Source: Streptomyces sp. MUM 2J (lineage in GTDB: Bacteria; Actinomycetota; Actinomycetes; Streptomycetales; Streptomycetaceae). Taken from it: DNA of 64,000 nt. Under the pieces are notes generated by a model. That model saw only the letters and a program-made list of their open reading frames with translations, was not told where the DNA came from and ran no database searches. A program made the position numbers and the translations under genes. The stretch lies in assembly GCF_022414535.1 (NCBI RefSeq), contig NZ_JADWYM010000001.1, positions 420,508 through 484,507 on the forward strand. The letters run 5' to 3'. Of this stretch, positions 38,868-47,807 are shown one piece after another (the first letter of the stretch is position 1; each line of letters opens with the position of its first letter).

Positions 38868-41800
38868 ATGGTCAGCTCCGCCCACCGAGCCCTCGACGGC
38901 TTCTCCCCCGCCACCCGCGGCTGGTTCACGGGGGCGTTCTCCGCGCCCACCGCCGCCCAGGCCGGTGCGTGGCAGGCCATCCGCGCGGGCTCGGACGTGC
39001 TGGTGGTCGCCCCGACCGGGTCCGGGAAGACCCTGGCGGCGTTCCTGGCCGCCCTGGACCAGCTGGCCTCGGCGCCCCCGCCCGCCGATCCGAAGAAGCG
39101 CTGCCGCGTCCTGTACGTCTCCCCGCTCAAGGCCCTGGCCGTCGACGTCGAGCGCAACCTGCGCAGCCCACTGACCGGCATCCGCCAGGAGTCGGTCCGT
39201 CTGGGGCTGCCCGAGCCGGAGGTGAAGGTCGGCATCCGCTCCGGTGACACCCCGCCCGCCGAGCGCCGGGCCCTGTCCACCCGTCCTCCGGACATCCTGA
39301 TCACCACGCCGGAGTCGCTGTTCCTGATGCTGACCTCGGCCACGCGCGACGCGCTGGCCGGCGTGGAGACGGTGATCCTGGACGAGGTGCACGCCGTCGC
39401 GGGCACCAAGCGGGGCGCGCACCTCGCCCTGTCCCTGGAGCGGCTGGACGAGCTGCTGCCGGCACCGGCCCGCCGCGTCGGCCTGTCGGCCACGGTCCGC
39501 CCGGTGGACGAGGTCGCGCGCTATCTCTCGCCACGCCGCAAGGTGGAGATCGTCCAGCCGGAGTCCGGCAAGGAGTTCGACCTCTCCGTGGTCGTCCCGG
39601 TGGAGGACCTGGGCGAACTGGGCGGCGCCCCGGTCGCCGACGGAGGCGAGGGCGCCGAGCGCCCGTCGATCTGGCCGCACGTCGAGGAGCGGATCACCGA
39701 TCTGGTCCAGGCGCACCGCTCCACCATCGTGTTCGCCAACTCCCGCCGCCTCGCCGAGCGCCTGTGCAACCGGCTCAACGAGATCGCCTACGAGCGGGCC
39801 ACAGGGGAGCCCCTGGACGAGCACCACGCGCCGGCCGAGCTCATGGGCGGCTCGGGCGCGGCGCAGGGAGCGCCCGCCGTCGTCGCGCGTGCCCATCACG
39901 GCTCGGTCTCCAAGGAGCAGCGCGCCCTGGTCGAGGAGGACCTCAAGGCCGGCCGCCTGCCCGCCGTCGTCGCCACCTCCAGCCTCGAACTCGGCATCGA
40001 CATGGGGGCGGTCGACCTCGTCGTCCAGGTCGAGTCCCCGCCCTCCGTCGCCTCCGGCCTCCAGCGCGTGGGCCGCGCGGGCCACCAGGTGGGCGCCGTC
40101 TCCACGGGTGTGGTCTTCCCGAAGTACCGCGGCGACCTGGTGCAGGCCGCCGTCGTCACCGAGCGGATGCGCACGGGCGCCATCGAGTCGCTGAAGGTCC
40201 CGGCCAACCCGCTGGACGTGCTCGCCCAGCAGATCGTCGCGATGACGTCGATGGACAGCTGGCAGTTCGACGACCTGCTGGCCGCGATCCGCCGCGCGGC
40301 ACCGTTCGCCTCCCTGCCCGAGTCGGCCTTCACGACCGTCGTGGACATGCTCGCCGGCCGGTATCCCTCCGACGCCTTCGCCGAGCTGCGTCCGCGCGTG
40401 GTGTGGGACCGGGTGACGGGCACGATCACCGGCCGCCCCGGCGCACAGCGCCTGGCCGTCACCTCCGGTGGCACGATCCCCGACCGGGGCCTGTTCGGGG
40501 TCTTCCTGGCCGGCGCCGACCCGAAGAAGGGCGGCGGTCGGGTCGGTGAGCTGGACGAGGAGATGGTCTACGAGTCCCGCGTGGGCGACGTCTTCACGCT
40601 CGGCACCAGCTCGTGGCGCATCGAGGACATCACGCGCGACCGCGTCCTGGTCTCCCCCGCCCCCGGCGTCCCGGGCCGCCTGCCCTTCTGGAAGGGCGAC
40701 CAGCTGGGCCGCCCGCTCGAACTGGGCCGCGCGGTGGGCGCGTTCCTGCGCGAGGTCGGCTCGCTGCCCCGGGACGACGCGCGGCTGCGCCTGCTGACCG
40801 CGGGCCTCGACGCCTGGGCCGCGGACAACGTGCTGTCCTACCTGGACGAGCAGCGCGCCGCCTGCGGCCACGTCCCGGACGACCGCACCATCGTCGTGGA
40901 GCGCTTCCGCGACGAACTCGGCGACTGGCGGGTCGTCGTCCACTCGCCCTTCGGCGCACAGGTCCACGCCCCCTGGGCGCTGGCGCTCGGCGCGCGCCTG
41001 TCCGAGCGGTACGGCATGGACGCCCAGGTCATGCACGCCGACGACGGCATTGTGCTGCGCCTGCCGGACGCCGACTTGATGGGTCTGGACCTGCTCGACC
41101 AGGAGCAGACGCGCACCGGCACCGAGTACGACGCCGAACAGGCGCCCGTCGGCGCGGCGGACGTCGTCTTCGACAAGGGCGAGGTCGACGGGATCGTCAC
41201 CGACCAGGTCGGCGGGTCGGCGCTGTTCGCCTCCCGTTTCCGGGAGTGCGCCGCCCGCGCGCTGCTGCTGCCGCGCCGCAACCCCGGAAAGCGCACCCCG
41301 CTGTGGCAGCAGCGTCGGCGTGCCGCCCAGCTGCTGGAGGTGGCGAGCGAGTTCGGCTCGTTCCCGATCGTTCTGGAGGCGGTCCGCGAGTGCCTCCAGG
41401 ACGTCTTCGACGTCCCCGGACTGGTCGAGCTGATGGGGGACCTGGAGGCCCGCAAGGTACGACTGGTGGAGGTCACCACTCCGGAGCCCTCCCCCTTCGC
41501 GCGCTCGCTGCTCTTCGGCTACGTCGCCCAGTTCCTGTACGAGGGCGACTCCCCGCTGGCCGAGCGCCGTGCCGCCGCGCTGTCGCTGGACTCCCGGCTG
41601 CTGGCCGAGCTGCTCGGTCAGGCCGAGCTGCGCGAGCTGCTCGACGCGGACGTGCTCACCGAGCTGGAGCGGGAGTTGCAATGGCTCACCGAGGACCGCC
41701 GCGTCAAGGACGCCGAGGGTGTCGCCGACGTGCTGCGCCTGCTCGGCCCGCTCACCGACGCCGAGCTCACCGCGCGGGGAGCCGACCCGCGCTGGGCGGG

Positions 41801-43796
41801 GGAACTGGCCGGCGCCCGGCGCGCCATCCGGGTGCGGATCGCCGGCGCCGACCACTGGGCGGCGATCGAGGACGCGGGCCGCCTGCGCGACGCGCTCGGC
41901 ACGGCCCTCCCGGTCGGCGTGCCCGAAGCCTTCACCGAGCCCGTCAAGGACCCCCTGGGCGATCTCCTCGCCCGGCACGCCCGCACCCGCGGCCCGTTCA
42001 CCTCCGCGACGGCCGCCGCCCGCTTCGGTCTGGGCGTGGCCGTCACCGAGGGCGCCCTGCAGCGGCTCGCCGCGGCGGGCCGGGTCGTCCAGGGTGAGTT
42101 CCACCCGGCCGGCATCGGTCAGGAGTGGTGCGACGCGGCGGTACTGCGACGTCTGCGCCGGCGGTCCCTCGCCGCGCTGCGGCACGAGCTGGAGCCCGTG
42201 CCGCCATCCGCGCTCGCCCAGTTCCTCCCCCAGTGGCAGCACGTCGGCACGGGTCACTCGCTGCGCGGCATCGACGGTCTGGTGCGTGCCGTCGAGCAGT
42301 TGCAGGGAGCGTCCGTGCCCGCATCGGCCCTGGAGAAGCTCGTCCTGCCGTCGCGGGTGAGGGACTACACCCCGGCGATGCTCGACGAACTCACCTCGGC
42401 CGGCGAACTGGTGTGGGCCGGCGCGGGCTCACTTCCCGGCAAGGACGGCTGGGTGTCGCTGTTCCTGGCGGACACGGCCCCACTGCTCCTCCCGCTGCCG
42501 CACCCGCTGGAGTTGACGGCCCTGCACCAGTCCGTCCTGGACGCCCTGTCCGGCGGCTACGGCCTGTTCTTCCGTCAGATCGCCGACCGGGTCCGCGCCG
42601 TAACGCACCCCGGGGTGACCGACATTCAGCTGGCGGAGGCCCTGTGGGACCTGGCCTGGTCCGGGCGGCTCACCAACGACACGCTCGCACCGATGCGGGC
42701 ACTTCTCGGCTCCGGGCGCACCGCCGGGTCCACGGCCCATCGCGCCAAGCGCGCCGTCCCGCGCGGGCGTTACGGCGCGCTCACCGCCGCCGGCACCGCG
42801 TCCCGCGGCGGCCCGCCCACGGTCGCCGGCCGCTGGTCCCTGCTCCCGGCCCGCGAGGCGGACCCGACCGTGCGCGCCCACGCCCTGGCCCGGGCCCTCC
42901 TCGACCGGCACGGCGTGGTCACCCGGGGCGCCGTCTCCGCGGAGGGTGCCGAGGGAGGGTTCTCGGCGACGTACCGCGTCCTGTCCGTCTTCGAGGAGAG
43001 CGGCCAGGCCCGGCGCGGCTACGTCGTGGAAGGCCTGGGGGCCGCCCAGTTCGCGATGGACGGCGCGGTGGACCGCCTGCGCGCGGTCGCCAACGCCCGC
43101 GAGCGCGGCGACGGGAGCCCGGCATCGGCGTTCCCGGGCACCACCGCAGGCAGCGACGCCCCGGACGCTGTCGGCTCCCCCTTCGGCGACGCCACCGAGG
43201 CATCCGGCTTCCCGGGCGTGCCCGACTTCCCTGCCGTGCCCGGCTTCCCCGGTGTGCCGGACGCCGGACGCCGCACCGCCCGGGACGAGTACGTCTCTGC
43301 GCACGACCTTGCCGCGCCGGGCACGGGAGGCCCCCGGAGCGGCGGCTCCGGCTTCCCCCACGGCACGGGCTTCGGGGACCGCTACCGGCGTTCCCCGTCC
43401 ACCGAGTCCCGGGCCGTCGTGCTGGCCGCCGCCGACCCCGCCAACGCCTACGGCGCCGCCCTGCCGTGGCCGGAGCCCCCGACCGGCGCCGGGCACAAGC
43501 CGGGCCGCAAGGCGGGCTCCCTCGTGGTGCTGGTGGACGGCGAGCCCGTGCTGTACATGGAGCGCGGCGGCAAGACCCTGCTGGCCTGGCCCGAGGCTCC
43601 GGACGCCGCGGTGATCGACGATCCGCGCCTGCCGGCCGCCGCGGAGGCCCTCGCCGCGGCTGCCCGCGCGGGGGCCCTCGGGACGGTCACCGTCGAGCGC
43701 GTCAACGGCACCCCGGCCCTGACATCCCCCCTCGGCACGCTGCTGGAGGCCGCCGGATTCATCGCCACTCCGAGGGGCCTGCGACTGCGGGCGTGA
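38868..43796 (+). CDS. lhr: Large ATP-dependent helicase Lhr
   Basis: Lhr is a 3'-5' superfamily-2 DNA helicase tied to DNA repair. The product is 1642 aa from the ATG at 38868, with AGGA 7 nt upstream. Motif I APTGSGKT is at residues 48-55. The DEVH box is in VILDEVHAVAGTKRG, LSATVRPVDEVARYL is motif III, and VQVESPPSVASGLQRVGRAG covers motifs V-VI. The Lhr core (winged helix, beta-barrel) follows, then the long C-terminal region of bacterial Lhr. An inserted Pro/Gly/Phe-rich linker near 43130-43380 contains FPGVPDFPAVPGFPGVPD. The end is LEAAGFIATPRGLRLRA. It is followed by nei, another repair gene, on the same strand after 54 bp. Confidence 0.96.
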   Translation: MVSSAHRALDGFSPATRGWFTGAFSAPTAAQAGAWQAIRAGSDVLVVAPTGSGKTLAAFLAALDQLASAPPPADPKKRCRVLYVSPLKALAVDVERNLRSPLTGIRQESVRLGLPEPEVKVGIRSGDTPPAERRALSTRPPDILITTPESLFLMLTSATRDALAGVETVILDEVHAVAGTKRGAHLALSLERLDELLPAPARRVGLSATVRPVDEVARYLSPRRKVEIVQPESGKEFDLSVVVPVEDLGELGGAPVADGGEGAERPSIWPHVEERITDLVQAHRSTIVFANSRRLAERLCNRLNEIAYERATGEPLDEHHAPAELMGGSGAAQGAPAVVARAHHGSVSKEQRALVEEDLKAGRLPAVVATSSLELGIDMGAVDLVVQVESPPSVASGLQRVGRAGHQVGAVSTGVVFPKYRGDLVQAAVVTERMRTGAIESLKVPANPLDVLAQQIVAMTSMDSWQFDDLLAAIRRAAPFASLPESAFTTVVDMLAGRYPSDAFAELRPRVVWDRVTGTITGRPGAQRLAVTSGGTIPDRGLFGVFLAGADPKKGGGRVGELDEEMVYESRVGDVFTLGTSSWRIEDITRDRVLVSPAPGVPGRLPFWKGDQLGRPLELGRAVGAFLREVGSLPRDDARLRLLTAGLDAWAADNVLSYLDEQRAACGHVPDDRTIVVERFRDELGDWRVVVHSPFGAQVHAPWALALGARLSERYGMDAQVMHADDGIVLRLPDADLMGLDLLDQEQTRTGTEYDAEQAPVGAADVVFDKGEVDGIVTDQVGGSALFASRFRECAARALLLPRRNPGKRTPLWQQRRRAAQLLEVASEFGSFPIVLEAVRECLQDVFDVPGLVELMGDLEARKVRLVEVTTPEPSPFARSLLFGYVAQFLYEGDSPLAERRAAALSLDSRLLAELLGQAELRELLDADVLTELERELQWLTEDRRVKDAEGVADVLRLLGPLTDAELTARGADPRWAGELAGARRAIRVRIAGADHWAAIEDAGRLRDALGTALPVGVPEAFTEPVKDPLGDLLARHARTRGPFTSATAAARFGLGVAVTEGALQRLAAAGRVVQGEFHPAGIGQEWCDAAVLRRLRRRSLAALRHELEPVPPSALAQFLPQWQHVGTGHSLRGIDGLVRAVEQLQGASVPASALEKLVLPSRVRDYTPAMLDELTSAGELVWAGAGSLPGKDGWVSLFLADTAPLLLPLPHPLELTALHQSVLDALSGGYGLFFRQIADRVRAVTHPGVTDIQLAEALWDLAWSGRLTNDTLAPMRALLGSGRTAGSTAHRAKRAVPRGRYGALTAAGTASRGGPPTVAGRWSLLPAREADPTVRAHALARALLDRHGVVTRGAVSAEGAEGGFSATYRVLSVFEESGQARRGYVVEGLGAAQFAMDGAVDRLRAVANARERGDGSPASAFPGTTAGSDAPDAVGSPFGDATEASGFPGVPDFPAVPGFPGVPDAGRRTARDEYVSAHDLAAPGTGGPRSGGSGFPHGTGFGDRYRRSPSTESRAVVLAAADPANAYGAALPWPEPPTGAGHKPGRKAGSLVVLVDGEPVLYMERGGKTLLAWPEAPDAAVIDDPRLPAAAEALAAAARAGALGTVTVERVNGTPALTSPLGTLLEAAGFIATPRGLRLRA

Positions 43797-43850
43797 CCGG
43801 GAAGCCCCTCCGGCATCCCGCCCGCCCTCATTGCGTGCCACTCTTGACCC

Positions 43851-44690
43851 ATGCCCGAAGGAGACACCGTCTGGCAGGCCGCGAGGCGACTGCACGACGC
43901 CCTGGCAGGCAAGGTGCTGATCCGCAGCGACCTGCGGGTGCCCAGGTACGCGACGGCCGACCTCGGCGGCCGTACCGTCCTGGGCGTCACCCCGCGCGGC
44001 AAGCACCTGCTGACCCGCGTCGAGGGCGGCCTGACCCTGCACTCGCATCTGATGATGGACGGGACGTGGAAGGTGTACGCCCCCGGCCAGCGCTTCAGCG
44101 GCGGCCCGGCCCACCAGATCCGCGCCGTCCTCGGCACCGGCGACCGCACGGCCGTCGGCTACCGCCTCACCGTGCTCGACCTGTTGCGCACGGTCGACGA
44201 GGACCGCGTCGTGGGCCATCTGGGCCCGGACCTGCTCGGCCCGGACTGGGACGCCGACCGCGCGCTCGCCAACCTTCTCAGGGACCCCGCCCGCCCCCTC
44301 GGCGAGGCCCTGCTGGACCAGCGCAACCTGGCCGGCATCGGCAACATCTACAAGAGCGAGCTGTGCTTCGTGCTGGGCACGACGCCGTGGCTCCCGGTCG
44401 GCGCCCTGCCCGCCGACCGCGCCGCGCACCTGCCCACGCTCGCCCGGCGGCTCCTGGAGGCCAACCGGGACCGCCCGGTCCGCAGTACGACGGGCCGCCA
44501 CGGCCAGGACCTGTTCGTGTACGGCCGGGCACCGCGCCCGTGCCTGCGCTGCGGCACCCCCGTCCGACTCGCCAACCAGGGGGACGGTTCGCACGAGCGC
44601 CCGACCTACTGGTGCCCGAGCTGCCAGACGGGACCGGCACCCGCCCCCGGTGCCGTCCCGGGTCGGACACCACGTCTCCGGTCCCGCTGA
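43851..44690 (+). CDS. nei: Endonuclease VIII (Nei), DNA glycosylase/AP lyase
   Basis: Nei removes oxidised pyrimidines and cleaves the strand. The product is 279 aa. The catalytic N-terminus is PEGDTVWQAARRLHDAL (Pro2 nucleophile, Glu3), with the lysine in RGKHLLTRV. The helix-two-turn-helix is LLDQRNLAGIGNIYKSE. The C-terminal zinc finger has CLRCGTPV and YWCPSC. A short basic, Pro-rich tail follows the finger. It lies directly after lhr on the same strand, a repair gene pair kept in streptomycetes. Confidence 0.95.
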   Translation: MPEGDTVWQAARRLHDALAGKVLIRSDLRVPRYATADLGGRTVLGVTPRGKHLLTRVEGGLTLHSHLMMDGTWKVYAPGQRFSGGPAHQIRAVLGTGDRTAVGYRLTVLDLLRTVDEDRVVGHLGPDLLGPDWDADRALANLLRDPARPLGEALLDQRNLAGIGNIYKSELCFVLGTTPWLPVGALPADRAAHLPTLARRLLEANRDRPVRSTTGRHGQDLFVYGRAPRPCLRCGTPVRLANQGDGSHERPTYWCPSCQTGPAPAPGAVPGRTPRLRSR

Positions 44691-44813
44691 CGGCCTCGCG
44701 CCGTACCCGGCGGGCACCGCGGCGCCCGGGTTCCGGCCGGCAGGTCCGGACGACGGCACCGGGCGCCGTTCATCAGCGCCAGCGCACCCCCACAGGCGCC
44801 GCGAACGTCTCGT

Positions 44814-45116
44814 TCACACGGGGTCGGGCCCTCCGTCCGAACCCCGCGGCAGCGGTGCCGTGTTGCCACGGGGCTCGGTGTCCTCGCCCCGCGCACCCGT
44901 CCGCCAGGCGTCCCGCCACCGTCCTTCGCGCAGGGCACCCACCGCGCGAGTGCTGGGCACGCAGTGCACCGGGAGCACGCTCAGCCCCCATCCGCCGACT
45001 GCGACGGCCCCCTCCAGGGTGCCCGCTCCCGGCGCCAGGGCCAGTCGCAGCACGGCCCACCACCAGACCACCCCGAGCCCCAGAGCGGTCACCCGGCGCG
45101 CTGCCCGACCCGCCAT
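44814..45116 (-). CDS. Small membrane protein, unknown
   Basis: This is a 100-aa protein from the ATG at 45116, which has GGAGG 8 nt upstream. Two hydrophobic segments are seen (RVTALGLGVVWWWAVLRLAL and LEGAVAVGGWGLSVLPVHC), then a charged C-terminal tail. I recognise no family. It is convergent with nei and follows dps on the same strand. Confidence 0.7.
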   Translation of the reverse strand: MAGRAARRVTALGLGVVWWWAVLRLALAPGAGTLEGAVAVGGWGLSVLPVHCVPSTRAVGALREGRWRDAWRTGARGEDTEPRGNTAPLPRGSDGGPDPV

Positions 45117-45228
45117 GGCGGTCACCTCCAGCCGGACGCCAGGACCCCACCCTCGCGGGACGCAAGGGCGTACAGCGGTGCAGAGGGCCGTGCGAACCCC
45201 ACAGGGCGGACGGCCGTGTCCGCCGCCG

Positions 45229-45699
45229 TCAGCCGTTCTCGGCCTGGAACATCCAGTGATGCTTCTCCAGATCCGCCGTGACGCCGATGAAGATGTCCTG
45301 GCTGATCGGGTCCGCGTCACCGGTCGCCGACACGCGTTCCCTCATCCGGGCGATGACGGCGCCCAGGGCGTCCACGAGCGTGCCCACCGCGTCGGAGTCC
45401 TTGACCCAGCCCTCGGCCACCGCCGCGATGCCGCTGCCCGCCGCCACGGTCGCCGCTCGCCCGTCGGGCGGGACACCGAGGGCGGAGGCGCGCTCCGCGA
45501 CGGTGTCGGAGTGGACGCGGGCGGTGTCCACGACCTCGTCGAGCTGGAGATGGACGGACCTGAACCGCGGTCCGACGACGTTCCAGTGCACCTGCTTCGC
45601 GACGAGTGCGAGATCGATGAGGTCGACGAGCGCGCCCTGGAGCGCCTCGGCGACGGTCTTCAGGTCCGCGTCGGACAGGGGACTCTTCACGACGTACAT
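45229..45699 (-). CDS. dps: Dps-family ferritin-like DNA-protection protein
   Basis: Dps proteins form 12-subunit cages that oxidise and store iron and protect DNA in stationary phase or stress. The product is 156 aa from the ATG at 45699, which has GGAGG 5 nt upstream and is preferred to the in-frame ATG at 45711. Ferroxidase residues are visible: H38 (AKQVHWNVVG), H50 (RSVHLQLDE) and D/E in HSDTVAERASALG. KDSDAVGTLVDALGAVIARM and LEKHHWMFQAENG complete the four-helix bundle. No long Lys-rich tail is present, so DNA binding may be weak. By position it corresponds to DpsB of S. coelicolor as I recall it. Confidence 0.93.
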   Translation of the reverse strand: MYVVKSPLSDADLKTVAEALQGALVDLIDLALVAKQVHWNVVGPRFRSVHLQLDEVVDTARVHSDTVAERASALGVPPDGRAATVAAGSGIAAVAEGWVKDSDAVGTLVDALGAVIARMRERVSATGDADPISQDIFIGVTADLEKHHWMFQAENG

Positions 45700-45798
45700 C
45701 CACGCCTCCATCGGTCACCGGTCGTGCCGTTCCACGATGACCGCGGAACAGGACTCCGGCAAACGCACCGGGAACCGGCCGAAGACCCCACCAGGGCG

Positions 45799-45826
45799 CC
45801 TCCGGCGCATCCAGATGCGCCGGAGG
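45799..45826. repeat. Perfect 12-bp inverted repeat upstream of dps
   Basis: CCTCCGGCGCAT (45799-45810) and ATGCGCCGGAGG (45815-45826) flank a 4-nt centre (CCAG). The element is about 100-130 bp upstream of the dps start. It could be an operator or a second hairpin for clgR read-through. Confidence 0.55.
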
Positions 45827-45913
45827 ACGCCGAAGGACGCGAAGGACACAGCGTGAAGTCGAAGGGCGCCGAAGGGTGCCGAGGGGCGCCGCAAGGTCGC
45901 GGGAAACGCGAAA

Positions 45914-45960
45914 ACCCCGGCCGTACCTCTCCGGTGTCCCGGAGAGGCCCTGGCCGGGGT
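45914..45960 (-). terminator. Intrinsic terminator of clgR
   Basis: A long hairpin with a 9-bp outer stem (ACCCCGGCC/GGCCGGGGT), a small internal loop and a 9-bp inner stem (CCTCTCCGG/CCGGAGAGG) is followed on the minus strand by TTTT. It begins 15 nt after the clgR stop. Confidence 0.85.
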
Positions 45961-45974
45961 CTCACAGGCGTGCT

Positions 45975-46355
45975 TCAGGCAGCGACGACGTCCACCGCTT
46001 CGGCGGGCGCCTTGATGGTCACCCGTTCCGGTGACACACCCGTCACCGACACGGAGCCCAGCATCGGGCGAACCGGTGCGGAGACAGGCTCGCTCGGGGT
46101 GGCCGCAGCAGACCGGGCCAGCTCGGCGAGGGCGAGTTCGTCACTCACTTCCCGCATGAGCTCGGACATCCGTACGTCCAGCGCGTCGCAGATGGCGGAG
46201 AGCAGCTCGGAGGAAGCCTCCTTCTGCCCCCGCTCCACCTCGGAGAGATAGCCGAGTGACACTCGGGCGGACGAGGAGACTTCGCGCAGAGTACGGCCCT
46301 GGCGCTGGCGCTGCCGACGCAGCACGTCACCCAACAGGCGACGGAGCAGAATCAT
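45975..46355 (-). CDS. clgR: Protease-gene regulator ClgR
   Basis: ClgR is a Xre-type activator of clp and lon protease genes in actinobacteria. The product is 126 aa from the ATG at 46355 ([20 protein letters not shown]), with GGAGGGAG upstream. The helix-turn-helix is in [20 protein letters not shown] with [20 protein letters not shown]. The C-terminal end Val-Ala-Ala is the type of tail recognised by ClpP proteases and is known to make ClgR unstable. It follows cinA by 109 bp on the same strand and has its own terminator. Confidence 0.96.
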   Translation of the reverse strand: MILLRRLLGDVLRRQRQRQGRTLREVSSSARVSLGYLSEVERGQKEASSELLSAICDALDVRMSELMREVSDELALAELARSAAATPSEPVSAPVRPMLGSVSVTGVSPERVTIKAPAEAVDVVAA

Positions 46356-46464
46356 CGGTGGCTCCCTCCTCGGACCGAGTAGCCGCATCCTTCTCGCCCC
46401 ACCGTACCGCCTTGCGCCGCGGCCGTGCGGGGAGCGATGTCGTGTTCACTCAGGGCTGCAAACA

Positions 46465-47010
46465 TCAAAACCCCCCGTTCTGTTCCGTATCCTGTGCCCG
46501 CTCGTTCCCGGTCTGTTCGCCCGCAAGCTCCTCGAGGAGGAGTGCGAGTACGCTCCGTGCACTCTCCATACGGATTTCCGCACGGTCGCCGTTCAACCGC
46601 AGTGGCTGCACTTTTCCGCCACCGGCAGAACCGGAATCCGGCGGGAAGGGCCCGTCCACGGCCACGAAGACCGTCCCGACGGGCTGTCCGTCCTGCGGCT
46701 CCGGACCGGCCACACCGGTCGTCGCGAGGCCCCAGTCGGCGCCGAGCGTCTTGCGCACTCCTGCCGCCATCTCTGCCGCGACCTGCGCGTCCACCGCTCC
46801 GCGGGCGGCCAGCAGGCCTGCGTCGACCCCGAGCAGCTCGTGCTTGAGCGCGGTGGCGTACGCCGTCACCGAGCCCCGGAACACCCGGGAGGCACCCGGA
46901 ACCGCGGTGATCTCCGCAGCGACCAGTCCGCCGGTCAGCGACTCGGCGACGGCAACCGTCTCGCCCCTCACGCTCAGTAGTCGCACCACGTCGGCGGCAG
47001 GGGACGTCAC
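46465..47010 (-). CDS. cinA: CinA C-terminal domain protein (PncC-type amidase)
   Basis: This stand-alone C-terminal CinA domain of 181 aa corresponds to the nicotinamide-mononucleotide amidase (PncC) part; the N-terminal MoCF-like domain is absent. Motifs are TVAVAESLTGGLVAAEIT, SRVFRGSVTAYATALKHELL and LGADWGLATTGVAGPEPQDG, then GTVFVAV. The GTG start overlaps the pgsA stop by 4 nt, so rimO-pgsA-cinA is one translationally coupled operon. A role in NAD salvage is known for the family in other bacteria. Confidence 0.93.
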   Translation of the reverse strand: MTSPAADVVRLLSVRGETVAVAESLTGGLVAAEITAVPGASRVFRGSVTAYATALKHELLGVDAGLLAARGAVDAQVAAEMAAGVRKTLGADWGLATTGVAGPEPQDGQPVGTVFVAVDGPFPPDSGSAGGGKVQPLRLNGDRAEIRMESARSVLALLLEELAGEQTGNERAQDTEQNGGF

Positions 47011-47807
47011 GCTTCGCTCTCCTCCAAGGCAGCCCTGCGCTCGGCCATTCCCCGCCTGCGCAGCACAATGGCCTGTCTTACGTAGTCGAGGCCCGTCACC
47101 ACGGTCAGCACGACCGCCGCGGCCATCACCCAGAACCTCAGGGTGGCCAGCCACCCCGTCAGTGCCAGGACGTACATCCCCACGGCCACGCCCTGCGTGA
47201 GCGTCTTGAGCTTGCCGCCGCGGCTCGCCGGGATCACGCCGTACCGGATGACGAGGAAACGCATCAGCGTGATGCCGAGTTCCCGGCCGAGGATCACTAT
47301 CGTCACCCACCACGGCAGGTCGCCGAGAGCCGACAGGCAGATCAGCGCCGCCCCCATGATCGCCTTGTCGGCGATGGGGTCGGCGATCTTCCCGAAGTCG
47401 GTGACGAGGTTGTAGGTGCGTGCCAGGTGCCCGTCGAACAGGTCGGTGATCATGGCGATGGCGAACGCCGCCCAGGCGAACGAGCGCCACGCCGGGTCGT
47501 ATCCGCCGTCGGCCAGCATCAGCGCCACGAAGCCCGGCACGAGGACGAGCCGGAGCATGGTGAGCAGGTTGGCGATGTTCCAGACGCTGGCCTGGTTCAC
47601 GGCGGCGGCGGCGATCTTCGCGCCGCGCGCGGGCTTCGTGCCCTCCTCCGCACCGATGCTCCTCGCCGTCTCCGGCGCGGCCGTCACGTCGGACGTGCCC
47701 GGGGCGGAAGCACCCGTCGCACTGTGGGCCGTCGCCCCACCCTGGGCCCGCCCGGCGCCCTGCGCCTGGGAGGAGCCGCCCGCCGCGGACGCCGGTACCC
47801 CGGTCAT
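47007..47807 (-). CDS. pgsA: CDP-diacylglycerol-glycerol-3-phosphate 3-phosphatidyltransferase
   Basis: This is a membrane enzyme of phospholipid synthesis (phosphatidylglycerol-phosphate synthase type), 266 aa. The CDP-alcohol phosphotransferase motif [20 protein letters not shown], followed by IAD, has all conserved D, G, A, R positions. About five helices are present. The first 65 residues are an Ala/Gly/Thr-rich extension absent from shorter homologues. Its ATG overlaps the rimO stop by 4 nt (ATGA). A start further inside is possible but no better one is evident. Confidence 0.93.
   Translation of the reverse strand: MTGVPASAAGGSSQAQGAGRAQGGATAHSATGASAPGTSDVTAAPETARSIGAEEGTKPARGAKIAAAAVNQASVWNIANLLTMLRLVLVPGFVALMLADGGYDPAWRSFAWAAFAIAMITDLFDGHLARTYNLVTDFGKIADPIADKAIMGAALICLSALGDLPWWVTIVILGRELGITLMRFLVIRYGVIPASRGGKLKTLTQGVAVGMYVLALTGWLATLRFWVMAAAVVLTVVTGLDYVRQAIVLRRRGMAERRAALEESEA

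Noticed and set aside
44691..44813. Possible terminator between nei and the small membrane gene
   Set aside because: Only short imperfect GC-rich pairings were found.
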